Counted from the stretch's first letter, positions 16,721 through 30,484 are shown. The stretch: DNA of 64,000 nucleotides from Megalonaias nervosa (GCA_016617855.1 JAECUM010004959.1:51840-115839); one strand, 5' to 3'. Made by a program: numbers and translations. The notes: generated from the sequence alone by a model not told the origin.

Positions 16721-17880
16721 TGGCGTTCGTTTAGTCACACATGTCGCACGCGTACAACAGATTACCTATTCGAACGCACGCGATAAGTTCTGTACCAATG
16801 TATCATTCATTATCTGATGATATAAAACTGCGAAATTATTAGAATCCCATTCATGTTTTGTGACCGAAAACCCTGCTTATGTCCTTAAATTTGTTCTAAT
16901 TTTGTGATATAGGGTCAATTAGGGCCAAGGTGTCCTGAATAAATTAGAAATTTAATTGCGCTCTAACTGAATCAACTGTATTCTGGTCATTATAATGAAT
17001 AACTCTGTGCTTTTGCTTCTCAGTTTCATGAGTCTCTAATGATTCTAGTAATAGCTTAATTGACAATTACCAAGAATTATGACTGTAATTGTGGGTAAAG
17101 AGACTTTGCCTTTGCAGACAGTTATCATCATAGATCGTGCTTACAGGCGATATTTCCTCGATAATATAGTCATTAGGGTATTGGTTTCATTAGACGGAAG
17201 GTATGTCAAATGCTTGTCGTTCACGTCATTTTAATGGTTAATGCATTCACGTGAACTGTCGATGAGAATTTTTGACATGATTTGAAAAAAATTTTTTCAG
17301 ATGATCGGTTCATTGACGAAATTGTAGGTTGATACGATGTCTTTCTCATCTGTACATCACAAGTGTGCAAAGAAATTAAACATGACCCGGAAACAGGATC
17401 AAATAGAATAATCAGCTCTAAGAAATCCTGACCAGAAATCTTTGTTCAGATTCTGTGAATGTAAAAAGCGTGTGTTACAGCTGCAGAATGAAAAGATTCC
17501 AAAGATTAGGTCAGGTATCAAGTCAAATTTATATATCAATCATAAAAACATTCTACTTGATTTAGTATAAAATGCTAAAAGACGATTAGAATTTCCAACG
17601 TATGTTCATACTCTAAACAATTTTAATGCTTTTAGTATCATACAGTAAGTGATTACTTCTTTCGTGTGACGGTAATAAGGATGATTAATCCATATTTCTG
17701 TATCGCTCACCCAACAAGGTTTGTGTCACACATCTAACTCAAATTATTTGCCAGTGTAGATACATATTATAGTTAATACTGATGAAAATATTGTATATAA
17801 ATTATGCTTACATGTTCTAAAACTACAACTTTACAACATCAAGATGGATAAAGCTACAACCTTACAACATCAAGATGGAT
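16721..17880. other. AT-rich host-like DNA, nothing recognised
   Basis: No ORF over 60 codons, no RNA gene and no clear repeat. It follows the Polinton end and precedes an inverted repeat. Confidence 0.6.
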
Positions 17881-17894
17881 GTATCATTAGCATA

Positions 17895-18066
17895 TATATA
17901 TATATGCAATAAACTGACAACGAACAGTGCAAAACTAGAATCTAACTAGCCTGACCGCTTTCGACTCTTAATGAGACTTCTTCAAAGGCATATACAAAAC
18001 ATAGACATATATAGGCTAGTTAGATTCTAGTTTTGCACTGTTCGTTGTCAGTTTATTGCATATATA
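17895..18066. repeat. Perfect 50-bp inverted repeat flanked by (AT)n
   Basis: The arms (about 17,900-17,952 and 18,013-18,064) are identical for about 50 bp when one is reversed, beginning at the inner ends with GGCTAGTTAGATTC and running out through GTTTATTGCATATA. The roughly 60-bp spacer contains CGCTTTCGACTC and GAGACTTCTTCAAAGG. A diverged copy of that spacer (AGCCTAACGGTTTTCGAC, GAGACTTTGTCAGAGG) is at 18,323-18,363, so it belongs to a repeat family. Strong cruciform potential. Confidence 0.8.
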
Positions 18067-18074
18067 TATATAGG

Positions 18075-18174
<100 letters not shown>

Positions 18175-18834
18175 GTCATATTGCAAATAGCAGTCTGTGC
18201 AAATGCACTGGGTCCAGCAAAGGATCGTGTGTGTCAGGGATTGACTAAGATCATTTTAAAAATATATAGAAGGTACGGACAACAAACAGGGCAATCTAGT
18301 TGTTTTTTGTTTTTTTTTCACTAGCCTAACGGTTTTCGACATACATTGAGACTTTGTCAGAGGTAAACTCCGAAAAGCTCCAAACAAGACAAACAATACA
18401 CACAAAGGAAAACACTGATTTTACACATTTCATTCTTAGGTGAAAATGGAGAAAGCCGAGATCCACTTGAAATCTAAAATGTCTTTTTCGTACGAGGATT
18501 TGTTCGTGAGATATTTCACTACACATGAGCTCGACTATGTTTTTATTACCCATTAAGTGTTATTCAGTCTTAAACGTAATTGCACCATTCTCCTTAACAT
18601 GGAACGAACTTATTAGCTGAGCACAATTTAAAGACAAAGCATCAACTTAAAAGGCTTCAATAACTGTCAGACATTACTGTGCTTTGGAAGAACAGGGCAT
18701 TAAGGTTAATTTAAAGAAAGTTAATCAATATCGACAAAGATTATTCAATGAATTTGTTACCATTAAATACGAATGACATTCTTTCACGATACATACATTT
18801 TCTAGACGAGAATTTCTCACACCTTCCCTATTGT

Positions 18835-19275
18835 TACGAGTCTATGCTCTTATAATAAGTAACAGAAAAGAGTGAAGACAACAAGCTTTGTAAAATTTAA
18901 CAAATAATTTATTTTCCTAGAATACAAAGTGAAGAATGAGAAAAAAGAACTTACGGTATTGCGAATAAAATCCAACAATAATCTACGAATTATAAGACAC
19001 AAGTCCTAGTAAAAAAAAGTCCTGAATAAAACTCAGTTCAAATCCCGAAGAGATCCAAATTTGAAGGCGATGACGTGTCTATTATGGCATACGAAGTACT
19101 GATGTGTCAACAGTCTCTTGTTGAATAATATAAATATTATTCCAGGTTTGAATTCAGTATAAATTCCAATGAATGTCTTATCCAAGAATTTTATCAGAGC
19201 ACTTTTGTGTTTCCAGAGAAAATAATCACTTGAATTCAATAATTTGAAGAAAATAAAATTTAACCCAAACTGGTG
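18835..19275 (-). repeat. 3' LTR remnant of Gypsy element 1
   Basis: Reverse-complemented, this matches the 3' half of the LTR copies at 26, 33, 38, 39 and 40 kb: a shared block CACTTTGTATTCTAGGAAAA, then AATTATTTGTTAAATTTTAC, CTTTTCTGTTACTTA, and the terminal GACTCGTAACA. It directly abuts the post-integrase sequence, so RT and RNase H of this element have been lost. Confidence 0.7.
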
Positions 19276-19289
19276 ACAACACAATGCAA

Positions 19290-22000
19290 CATAAAATGCT
19301 AGATGTTCTGAATTCCGAAGATTTGTTACTCAAAAATCAATTGAGTCCGATTGCATTCCTTCGCTTAAATCCTCAGTGAGTGTAACAGGTACAACTAAAT
19401 TAATTGCATGATTAACCTGGCTATCTCTCTCAACATACTGGTGCTCCTTTAAACTATTTACATCTCAGGAGTTCTATTATCATAATTTAACTCACTCATT
19501 TTCTGTTTAACTTTGTAAGGGCCGTAATACCTAATCTGAAGAAAATTTTGATTAATGAGCAAGAGAACTCTATCACCAGACTCAAAAGTTCTCTCCGTTG
19601 TAGTTCTGTCAAACAATAATTCACTTTTGACTTGAATTGCTGGATGCCGAAAATCAAGCATAATTGGCTGAAAAATTCCAGACATAAATTTGACCCTTGA
19701 TCAGATTGGACAGATTTGGGAAGGCCGAATTGAGTAAAACACTTTATCAGAGCTTTTACTATTGTTTTAGTTTTAATATTCCTCAAAGGAATTGCCTCTG
19801 GGAACCTTGTTGACGCACACATTATGGTCAACAAGTATTGGTTGCCTGACTTGGTCTTAGGTAAGGGACCAACACAAGCTACCATAATTCTGCTAAACGG
19901 TTTGTCAAATGCAGGAATAGGTTGCAGATGAGCCATAGGTATCTTCTGATTGGGTTTTTCTACCATTTGACAAGTATGACAAGATCTACAAGATTTACAA
20001 ACATCACTTTTGATTTTTGGCCAGTAGAAGTGAGTCAAGATCTTGTGATAAGTCTTATTAATCCCTAAATGACCAGCCAGAGGAGTTTCATGGGTCAGAC
20101 TAAGAATTTCCTATCTGTAAGATTTTGGAACTACAATTTGATAGTTCACTGACCACTCGTCACCAGCAGGTACCTGGGGAGGTCTCCATTTTCTCATGAG
20201 AATCCCATTTTTAATGGAATAACAAACAGGTACTTCAGTGGCTTCAGTTTCACTAATGGCCCTCTGAAACAAACAGGAGATCTCAGGATCTTTTTCCTGT
20301 TCGACGACAAGTGATTGTTGTTTGTCACCCTGATTGAAATAAAGAGAACGAGTAGCTAAAAGTGGATCACAGTGATCAATACCTTTTGATTGATCCAAAC
20401 AAAGAGTGACCTCATCAAAAGCCTGACCAATACATGTGTCAGCTAAAGGAATACTTTCCCGATCAACATCATTTTCAAGAGCGTTTTTTGCCACAGATCT
20501 AGTAAATGCACAAGCTGGGTACAAATCAGGGAACTCTTTTTCAATAGGATCGACTTTCTGATCCAAACAAGGCTTGTCAGTTACAAGTGGATTAACCACA
20601 ACCTTATCTCCAGCTAGGTCATTGCCTAGTAATAAATGAATGCCCTCAATGGGTAGACTGTCACAGGTCCTGAGACTAAGTCTGATGACAAATTTACACA
20701 ATGGAGAGGAACATTAACAAATCCGCATTCCACTCCCTGAATAAGAACAATCTCATTAGAAGAAGACTTTTCGGAAAAAGGCAAAGTACCTGATAATAAA
20801 GATTCTGAGAAGCTCTGGTGTCCCTTAAAATTCCAATAGGGACAGGACTGGCCGAATCACCAATGAGTGATATAGAACCCTTCGACATGAATGGTTCATA
20901 ATTCTCCATATAAAATCAGACTAGGATTTATTATACCCAACAAATGCATTGTTTTCAATACATGACCGTGACCTTGACCACTTAGAACTGAGAGCATTTA
21001 GAATAGGTCTGTCTTGATTCTGATGCTTATTTTTCAATTTGAAGCAATCAGAAATCAGAAATAACGTATCCTTTCTTCTTGCAATAGGTACACGTAGGAA
21101 GAGATAAGGATTTCTGATCAATCTTATCAGAAACTTGATTTCTAAAAGTTGTGCCAGATTGAAATTATATAAGGCTGAAATACTTTTTTTACCAGAAGAC
21201 TGCTGAGTGCAAGACCTAGTTGCAAAAGAAACTTTATGACCTAAGGAATACTCGTGAGCAGTACGAGCAGCATTTTCCAAGGTTTCAGCCTTATGCTTAT
21301 CAAAACAAGTCTTAATGTAACAATGGACGTAATTCTTGAACATTTCAAATAATACGAGTTGTCAGAATTTCGTAATCTTGATCAACTTTCTTGGTTAAGC
21401 ACCACTTATCAAATAACTACTCTTTTTCTCTTGCAAATTCGACATGAGTTTGTCCAGCTTCTTTTTTTATAAGTCCTGTATTTTTGCCGATAAGCCTCAG
21501 GGATTAACTAATAACCCTTTAAGATGCATTCCTTAACCAGATCATAGTCGGCACTTTGCTGTACTGACAGGAATGCATAGATGTCTCGGGCTTTGCCAAA
21601 AAGTGCACTCTGTAATAATAGAGTCCAATGCTTCCTTGGCCATTTCGAATTTTCAGCAATTCTTTTCAAAATGAGGAAAATATTTGTTTACTTTTTTTTC
21701 TCTAAAATAGGGCACTAGCCTAGTATTCTTAGTAACATCAAAACATGAATTTATAAGTAAAGTGGGGATGTGCTTTTCACTTGCTAGCTCCAATTCTCTT
21801 AATCTAAATTGATATTCCGTTTCTTCCTTCTCTCTTTCTCTCTGCAATTCTCTGTCTTCCTTTTCGTTTTGCATTTGCATCTGTCTCTCATTATTCATTG
21901 ATGCTTCTAAATATCTTTGTTAACTCTTTGTCAATAACGATGCATTTTTCTCTGAAAATTTAGGATGCAGTAAGGATTAAAAGCCAGTAACATGATCTTG
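19290..22000 (-). mobile_element. Ty3/Gypsy-class retrotransposon 1, Gmr1-like order, decayed
   Basis: Minus strand, 5' to 3': gag with a coiled-coil start (QREREKEETEYQFRLREL) and FREKKVNKYFPHFEK (21,653-21,898); SCAN-like gag part with ETLENAARTAHEYSLGHKVS and a knuckle near 21,060-21,100; protease with ILRDTRASQN (about 20,830; the usual Gly after DT is Arg) and IEGIHLLLGNDLAG; then directly the integrase, with SYR...THFYWPKIKSDVCKSCRSC and core residues in IMVACVGPLP and SVQSDQGSN; then a linker (RVLLLINQNF, RYYGPYKVKQK). RT would have to follow the integrase, an order known from Gmr1-like elements. The RT and RNase H are deleted before the LTR. Several stops and shifts. Confidence 0.85.
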
Positions 22001-23740
22001 AGCTCTTGAACATGAATGCATAATTTATGTATGATAAAACTGTGAAACTTTGCTCGCATTTTGAGATATGCTCTATTAACATTAAAAAGAAAATATTCCA
22101 GTTGTGTCTTTTTAAAAATATTGTAAGATACAAATTCTGTTACTGCTCATGAAAATCTCATCATTGTCAGAAGTATTATAAACAAAATAAAGTAAAATCT
22201 CAGTAAAGAGGGCAACTTAATAAAACAGTGAGCAGTTCAATACTGGCAGTCTTGAAACATTATTCACGGGTAATAATCATAATAGTCTATAAAGACGGCA
22301 TGTATAAAAAAAATATGTATTAAATAGAATTTACGGTTAGAAACAAATTCAGTAGTAGTAATTTATCTTTCCCATTCGATGTTTCAATTTTAAACAATAA
22401 GCATGAGGAGTGGGCTTGACTTGATAATGTGCATGAAACTTGAGTAAAACAAAATATGCTAGATTAGCTGTCATGGAAACGCTGACACAACTCGTAAGGC
22501 GGCAAGCCCATTGAGTAGTGAGGAGTAACACTCATTTCGATGATCACGTATATTTATTATACTTCTTCTTCTTCTTCTTCTTCTTTCAAATATGCATGAC
22601 GCTAATGATGCACCAGTATCGTAAGCGTTCAACAAACCCACCTTGGCAGAAAATTGGGGTAGTATATATTAGCACACACACACATACACACACACTAAAA
22701 AAAAAAAAACACAAACAAAAGGACATTTGTACACAGATTTAATGACACTTGCTGGTTCTGTCAAAACATTAACATTTGTAAATATTGCAAGGAATGTCAG
22801 GAATAATGGTGGTCCTTTTTTTTGCAGTGTAAGGAATTGTCGGCGATTCGCTCTGTCTATACACATGCAGACACCTATTCAGTATAGCATCGAGTCACTT
22901 GTGCATATATTGCAGACTTCAGACACTATTATTTCCAGGCTTAGCTATTATTATACATGTTCAGTACTTGATTCTGTGAAAATTATTAGACCACTCACAT
23001 CAATCAACATTACCCAGCATCCCCTTGTCTCGCTACTTAACAGCTGTTAGCTCAGGTCTGATATGAGTTGTTTTATGCTATATAACATGGGACAAAAGAT
23101 ACGCATTCTTCTTACAGATAGGACTAGAACATATGAAATAGATAGTTACACTGAGCTGAAATAACATTAAAATAAAAAATAAAACACACTATTTCATTGA
23201 TTTAGCTCCAATTTTAAAGTAACCTTAGTTTAATTGAAATAATAAATCTGATGAATTTCATAAATTTAAGCAAATTTCTGAAAAAAAATTATTTTATTTA
23301 TCCCTCTGCGGGTTTGGAGATGTGTAATAGATTCATGCCCCGTTCCGCATGTTGAAAGAGGTCACTGATGCATCCCTTTCGCTCAGCGATTCGTCCCGTG
23401 ACGATGTTCTAGCTGAGGAGAGGTTTCTGAATTTTTTAAAAAAGAGTACAGTTTATATTATGAAAAAATGAATTTGTATTTTAGGGGTTTACTCTTTTTT
23501 TCGTTTACATTTGTTTTGTATTCCTTTTTACGTCTAAATTTACTGGCACTATGCAACCATGACTGTTCTGACGCGTCTTTAACCCTGTCTATCGTGTACT
23601 GTTTTGCTTCAAGATATAACTTTAAGACTTTAAAAATGTTACCGTTATCTGCTATGTAATATACATTTTACAGAATTTTGAAATCTTTATATTTTATAAT
23701 TCTTCTTGCACAACTTAGTTTAACATTTGTTTGGAAGGCT
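22001..23740. other. AT-rich interval with simple repeats, no gene recognised
   Basis: Contains a (TTC)n run at 22,561-22,587, (CA)n at 22,675-22,695, and poly-A/T tracts. ORFs here are short and featureless. Confidence 0.6.
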
Positions 23741-23763
23741 CTATCTTCCTAATTGTTGTGCAA

Positions 23764-23827
23764 TCCATGCATGCATGCATGCATACATACATACATACAT
23801 ACATGTAAGCATACATAAATACATGCA

Positions 23828-23866
<39 letters not shown>

Positions 23867-23879
23867 TATAAGGTTGTTG

Positions 23880-23921
<42 letters not shown>
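23764..23921. repeat. Compound CATG/CATA and (TA)n microsatellite
   Basis: Repeats of ATGC, ATAC and TA units with a short interruption at 23,862-23,880. Confidence 0.9.
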
Positions 23922-23922
<1 letters not shown>

Positions 23923-24797
23923 AGTTCCACACACGCGCGTGACCCAAACTGGCTCATTAATAGCGATCCTCCACGCAATATTCCGGGCGCCATTTATCAG
24001 CACGTGATCGGCTATACATGGCTGCCAATTTGGTGAAGGAAGACACCGGGAAGAGCCGACGACCACCTGAAGCCACTTCCAAGCTTTCTAAATACTCACG
24101 TTGGTTGAGAAGAGACTCGAAGCTACGCGGGACAAATGTAAGATGCGAGTGATCTGTTAAGGCGAGAACCTTTAACCACTTGCTCACCCATTGCCTCCGA
24201 TGGAAGTCTGAGCAGGATTGAAGGTGGCTACGTTCGTGTAGCGAACTTTTTAGATAATACATGTATATGACGGTAAAAGAGGTGATCTTAGCTGTTCGAA
24301 AACAACGTCAGTCTGAGATCACCAGGCTCTTCCTCCACCCCACATCCAAAAATCAAATGTTCGGTGCACCAGACGGAAACGGAATGCATCACATAGACGT
24401 AGACATATAATCTTTTATCTAGAGTAGGTCTGCATTTATATATTTTACCGAGTTTTAGCAATATAATAACAATCAACTTTAACAATCACACATACATACA
24501 TATTAATTATGTAACAAGTTATTAAACAAATCTTGTTTCTATGCTAAAGATACATAACTCGCCCCCCACCCCACCCCAATAAATACATTTATAAAGTCAA
24601 TGCATAGAAATCAATTCGCACAAATAGATTCTGGTCCAAAATTACATGGAGCGTTAACATACATACATGTTAACGACTAGCAAATACACACTTATGCATA
24701 CAAATTTTAAATGTACAAAGACAAGGATTCTGAAAGACTATGCAGATATGTACAGAATGCATACGTAAACAATTAGTGTACAGTGTAACATGATTAT
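23922..24797. other. Interval without recognised gene
   Basis: A segment of higher GC (23,925-24,300) gives minus-strand ORFs of about 100 codons without family features or a convincing start; it could be an old repeat. The rest is AT-rich. Confidence 0.5.
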
Positions 24798-24950
24798 AGG
24801 ATTTGCTGAATGTAAAGTTATAGGTTTATAAGATATGCTAAATGCATAGTTACAGGTTTATAGGATATGATGAATGCAAAGTTATAGGCTTACAAGATAT
24901 GCTAAATGCATAGTTACAGGTTTATAGGATATGATGAGTGCAGAGTTACA
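24798..24950. repeat. 32-bp tandem repeat, alternating variants
   Basis: About five units of roughly 32 bp (core TTATAGGTTTATAAGATATG) in which two variants, ATGCTAAATGCATAG and ATGATGAATGCAAAG, alternate to make a 64-bp higher-order unit. Confidence 0.75.
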
Positions 24951-25920
24951 AAAGCAATACTCAAAAGAGTGCGATTATTAAAAATTTCGGCAGGTGCTAC
25001 GTATGATAAATTTGTGGCCTCAAATAAGACACAAAGAAAATATTATTTAAAAAAATTGAATTTTCAGCAGTTATTTATCGTAAATCTTGAAATAAGGTGC
25101 TTTTTAATGAAATTGCAGCTCTTAATTTTTTTGTCTTTAGCCTGGTTATTATCATTGACTGACTTGCTCGTTTTTTTATGAATGCTGAAAGGGGGATATG
25201 TTTTTATTTATTGTTGTTATTTTTACGCTGTGTGACAGAATTTAAACAAATCTTCACTAAGGGATTCATTGGAGAACGATTGATTTTTAAACAGGTTGCC
25301 GCAGCCTAAGAATGAAAACGCACATCAAAGATGCCAAACAAAAAAAGGTACATTTTCTACTACACTTTATGATATAAAACATATGGAATTGTTGACATTG
25401 TTAGTCATGAGCAATTATCTAAGAAAATACTGAGAAATATTTTAACTGCTGCCGAAAGAAAACAGAAATATAAAGAACATTAGACTACACAAATGCTAGC
25501 TCGTCGTGGGAAAAAAATGAATAATTCAGCCTGTGCTGTGGGTGCCATGCAAAAGATTCCATATTTATGACGTTGACCTAATCAGAGCACAGGTGCATGC
25601 TGCTGATGGAATATTATGTTTCATTTTAAACAATATTGCTTTTGCCAAGTGAGTCTGAACAATGGGTCCAGTATCATATTCCCTAATCTCTTTAGAAAAT
25701 TCTTCATAGGAAAGAACAAGAAATGATTGGGAAAAAAAATAAAGTTTGTTCTGAGGTTTTTAAAGCAGAAAATATATTCATACTTCGAAACTGGGTTTTC
25801 ATCTGGGAATGGTGTTAACGGAAGAAGCAAACTTTGTATTGCTGGGTTTTCATAGTATTACCACGTGTTCATTAATTTACAATGATAGAACATTAAAATG
25901 TTTGCATGGAAACCTTGTTT
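24951..25920. other. AT-rich interval, nothing recognised
   Basis: Short ORFs only, no motif. Confidence 0.6.
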
Positions 25921-25929
25921 ACTTTGTTA

Positions 25930-26795
25930 TGTATATTTCATTTCTGTTGTTTGTTGGCTTTTTCTCCATGATTATATGTGATGAATATACGTATTTTGTA
26001 CTTCACTTTTGTCCAAAATCAAGTTAATGGTGTACCTGACCAGTAACATTTATTTAGTAAACAACATAATACATAGTTAAAATTTCTCTATGAGTATACA
26101 TTTAAATATTCAGATCATTATCATTATTCGTGTAAACATGTTAACTTCAGTTTGAGTTAAATATACAGTCTTGATTCTGACCTGAGAAACTTTCATAAAG
26201 GAAATTTCCCATTAAGTTGACAAAGTATTTCCATAAAATGGTAATTGCAACTAGGTCAAGTAGAGGGGTATATAAACTTGTTCACATTAAGATTATTCAT
26301 TCTTGCCTTAACATACAAAGCAGAATCAGTCTTATTGTTGTGTTCAGTTTTTAATTTGGAATTATTTATTTATTCAAATTATTATTCATTGCAAGTACAA
26401 TGTGCTAACAATATTATTAGATTAAAACATTATTTTGGAATTATAGTGAATTCAGTCAAGAACATTTTGGATTATATTATTGTCATACATGAAAATACTT
26501 AACACATAACCACAATCCAGGTTATTGGCACATAGCAAGTTCGAGACTACAGGCACATGAACACATTCAATGTTGGAATTTATTTGAATACCACTAGAAT
26601 TCAATTGGGACTTCATACATTTGGACTTCCGATAGAACTTTTGGGACTATTTGGTATTAATTCACAATACTGTAAGTTCTTTTTAAATTTTCACTTTGTA
26701 TTCCAGAAAAATAAATTATTTGTTGAATTTTGGTTTTCCCTCTTTTCTTGTACTGAAGTTTAAGACAGAGAATCGTAATAATTTTATTTGCATGT
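25930..26795 (+). repeat. Solo LTR of the Gypsy family
   Basis: Begins TGTTATGTATATT and ends near GAATCGTAA. Shares with the other LTRs the blocks TTGTTTGTTGGCTTTT, GTCCAAAATCAAGTTAA, ATTATTATTCATTG and TTCACTTTGTATTCCAG. No internal region is attached on either side, so it is likely a solo LTR left by recombination. Confidence 0.75.
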
Positions 26796-27240
26796 TACAC
26801 TGGAATTGAACCTAAGAGTCTATGACTTCAGAAAATGGGGTTTCATTTTTTCACGATGGTACATCTTTTAAATATGCACAGATACAAATGTTTTGTTGAA
26901 TTATTCAGTTACGTCATCTTGTTTACTCTTTCAATTGGTAGTCATATTTTCTTCTAATGTTCGACAACGAGAACAACAAAGATTGTTCAAATCTCTTCTA
27001 TTACTAACTTTCTTTCGTTCTCTCCTTCCAATGCACATTCTAATAGGTCAATGTTTGATTTTTTTCCCATTGTTATTCCAGCTATTTTAACAAGGATGAA
27101 CTATTTTAGAGACTTTATTGTATAAAGGGCGCTAAGAAGTCTTGCAAAAACGAGTACCAATCTGCGGTAAAGACTCTTGTCTTTAAAACTTTTGGTGTCA
27201 ACCAAAACAGTATGATTTATCTAAGGAGCTCCAAATCGTT
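26796..27240. other. AT-rich interval, nothing recognised
   Basis: No ORF with recognisable content. Confidence 0.5.
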
Positions 27241-27244
27241 GAAA

Positions 27245-27395
27245 ATAAATGAGCTGGAGAGATAGAGGGAGATTGAGAGGTTGTAGGGTGAGCTGGAGAG
27301 GTCGTGTGGTGAGCTGGAGAGATCGTATGGTGGGCTGGAGCGATTGTAGGCCGAACCGATGAAATCGTGTGGTGAGCTAGAGAGATCGTACGTAG
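27245..27395. repeat. About 22-bp minisatellite (GGTGAGCTGGAGAG unit)
   Basis: Five to six degenerate units around GGTGAGCTGGAGAGATCGTA. The minus-strand ORF through it (SPAHHTISPAHHT) is a by-product. Confidence 0.8.
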
Positions 27396-27814
27396 TTCAA
27401 GTAGACATGTAAGCGTTGTCTGCATTACATAACTGCATATCATCTCTACAACAAGAATGCTGTTTCGCAAAAGTCTTGTACCGAAGGTGCAATGAGACTA
27501 TGGAAAAATTTGTCTGGCAACATACCTGAACTAATTAGGTAGCCCTTGGTTAACTCGCAAAACATACAGTTACAGTTAGCTTAATGAACTCTTAATAAAC
27601 AAAGTCAGTTAGTAGGGTGGTCCGATCTTGAAATACAAAAACTGGTTGAACAGCATGACACGACGAAATCTATATCAATTGCTGATTTATGTAAGTCGCT
27701 AAGGGTGTCCTTCGTTTGACTAATTTTTCACATTAAATTGTTTAACAGCTCACAACATCTGGGAGATATATCATTAGACTCAACAGTCTTAGTGACAAGG
27801 GAGATCCTTAAGAT
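27396..27814. other. Interval without recognised gene
   Basis: Unique-looking AT-rich sequence between two minisatellites. Confidence 0.5.
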
Positions 27815-28277
27815 TATGTTGATCTATGTTGACCATGAGATCGATTTCTATGTTGACCATGAGGTCAATTTCTATGTTGACTATGAGATCGATTTCTATG
27901 TTGACCATGAGGTCAATTTCTATGTTGACCATGAGATCGATTTCTATGTTGACTATGAGGTCAATTTCTATGTTGACCATGAGATCGATTTCTATGTTGA
28001 TCATGAGATCGATTTCTATGTTGACCATGAGGTCAATTTCTATGTTGACCATGAGATCGATTTCTATGTTGACCATGAGGTCAATTTCTATGTTGACCAT
28101 GAGATCAATTTCTATGTTGATCATGAGATCGATTTCTATGTTGACCATGAGGTCAATTTCTATGTTGACCATGAGATCGATTTCTATGTTGACCATGAGA
28201 TCGATTTCTATGCTGACCATAAGATCGATTTTTATGTTGTCTATGAGATCGATTTCTATGTTGTCCATGAGATCGAT
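27815..28277. repeat. 24-bp minisatellite, about 19 units, alternating variants
   Basis: Unit built on TATGTTGACCATGAGATCGA plus four bases. Units ending ATCGATTTC and GTCAATTTC alternate in much of the array, giving a 48-bp higher-order repeat. Because 24 is a multiple of three, it is open on both strands (DHEIDFYV, LTMRSISM and VNIEIDLM octapeptides). I regard these ORFs as non-coding artefacts. Confidence 0.95.
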
Positions 28278-29828
28278 TTAAAATATTCCTGTTTTCGATT
28301 AAATTTGTTTCCAACTCGTCTACTATCGCTTATCTCATCTAAAGTGATAACTAACTGATTCAAGGTTCAGACCATGCAATCAAATTTTTGTAGAATACTT
28401 GTATCTTTTCAATCTAAATTTTAAGGTCATTCGAGATTAGATTATCGGAACAATTATTATTTTACGAATTTCTAGCATAATAAATGCATAATTCGGTGTG
28501 AAAAAGGATGTTGCGAAGTATCAATTCTTGTATCAAAGAAACAATGATAATACCCTTTTGCATTTCTCTCCCAATGTTATCAGGAAAGTCAATGTATGGC
28601 CCTACATGACAACCTTCAGTAGAAATATGCTGCTGATACAGAAGAAAATTTGTTAAGTTAAATTCACAACATTCAGTGTAGGAAATGCTATGAGCCATCA
28701 TATCCCGACGACTTCTACAAGCAGGATAGGATTATTAGGCGACGCGTTCAAGCGAATGGATAGTGATGGGTTGGTGTATAGATAGATAAATAGATTGATG
28801 GAACGAATGGAGGGATGTGTGTTGGGTGGGTAGGTGGGTGGGTAGACTGATAGACAGAAGATAGAAATACTGATGTAGAGAATTAAACAAATCCGTAACG
28901 GTACGCACCTAATACAACCATTTCCATTTGTTTCAAAGCGTAACCTTGTGTCGCGATTTGTTACGAACATGTCTATCCATTGTGACAACATTATTTAACC
29001 GACCATCTATGTTTCCCATTATAGTCACACATGTTCATTCATCTTAAATATGAGTGAATGAGCATGCAATGATATCTGAGAATGTGTATGATTTTAATTC
29101 TTTTTTTTTTTTTTGTCCTTTTTTTTACTTTTAACATAACCAATTACAAAAATTGAGGACCACATGACAGATGGGGCAGTCATGATCAAATCAGTTCATG
29201 CGTCTATTTGTTTATTATTCTTGTCAAAAATGTCTCCACTATTCAGAGAAAGATTCAAGCTGTATAAATACATTACAGAAACATACTTGAAAAATTACCT
29301 CGATACGTCTACTGTTTCCACGCTGATCCGTTCTAAATACATATTATCATTTCGTAATTGAAAATAAACGAATATTTTTTGTTTACATATCTGTGTAGTC
29401 GACCTGATTACATCACGTAACCTACGTTTTTGCATGTTGAACTTTACAGTTTATTTTCTGTTTATAGTATATTATTATGGCACATAACCAGCAGTCCCTA
29501 ATAGTAACTTTTACCTGTGTAACACCTTTCTAATCAGAATCATTTTTCTCAAAGTTACGGACACAAGTGTTGAGGACAAGGTGGCAATACATTTTTTTTC
29601 TCCAAACTCTATAGACTTCTAAATCTGAGGATGACACTGAGTGCCAAAATTCCTGAGTACTTGTACATGATGCAGGAAACACATTTGGAAGACGAATAAC
29701 TAGAGCAAGAGGAAGACGAAAGATAGAAAAAAGAAACATTTCAAAGAAAGAGATAGAGAAAAAGAAAGAAAAGAAGATGTAGAAAAAGACGAAGGAGAAA
29801 AAAAAAAATCAATTACCATCATCATTAT

Positions 29829-29872
<44 letters not shown>

Positions 29873-30470
29873 GTACATAAGGAGTTATAGTCTGGGACAG
29901 TACGAACGATGTACACAAATGTTTGTCATCGAAATATGACCAAAACCAGAAGACGGTATCTGAAACGGCCCCTGACTATTCAGAATGTCTGCCAAAAAAT
30001 GAAATGAAATCTGCTCTGGCCTACTAACGATGGATTTAACACTTACTGTTCCTATCAATGTCCAATTCCATCTCAATGGCTGATTCAATTAAGGGCCGGA
30101 TTACGCATGTTCGACTGTCTTTGCTCCTTCTCACCGTTTACCTCTTTTTTTTTTTTTCTTTTGCAAACGTTTTTGATGTTTAATACAGTGAAATCTGGTT
30201 TGTATGAAACTTAGGCTGAACATCCACGTCTTCTTAATTTACAAAATATTACTAATTACTTTTCAGTAGCATTCATTTGTTTCCTAATTGGTGATGATAA
30301 TCTGAAATGTGATAGCTAACACGGGCTAATTACTATTTTCCTATAATTTTTTCCTCAATCTGATTTCTGTACACATGTAACATCATCTCATCAAAACATC
30401 TAAAAAAATATTTTAGTTCCATAAAACATGCGACCGATTCCACAGATATCAGGACAAACATTGTTTGGCA
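28278..30470. other. AT-rich interval with simple repeats, no gene
   Basis: Includes a GGGT/GTAG-rich patch at 28,825-28,850, a poly-T run at 29,100-29,115 and a (CAT)n run at 29,817-29,871. ORFs of up to 97 codons show no family feature. Confidence 0.6.
29817..29871. repeat. (CAT)n microsatellite
   Basis: About 15 CAT units after an ATCATTATAATC start. Confidence 0.95.
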
Positions 30471-30484
30471 TCTATATTTGGCGG

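Noticed and set aside
22518..22742. Phenylalanine-rich plus-strand ORF
   Set aside because: Made by a (TTC)n tract and poly-A; no coding signal.
23957..24262. Host gene exon of about 100 codons
   Set aside because: Higher GC but no recognised domain, start or splice context.
27815..28277. CRISPR-like array
   Set aside because: Units are contiguous with no unique spacers, and the setting is an animal genome.
27738..28358. Long ORFs on both strands with octapeptide repeats
   Set aside because: They are forced by a 24-bp tandem repeat without stops; no conserved flanking domains.
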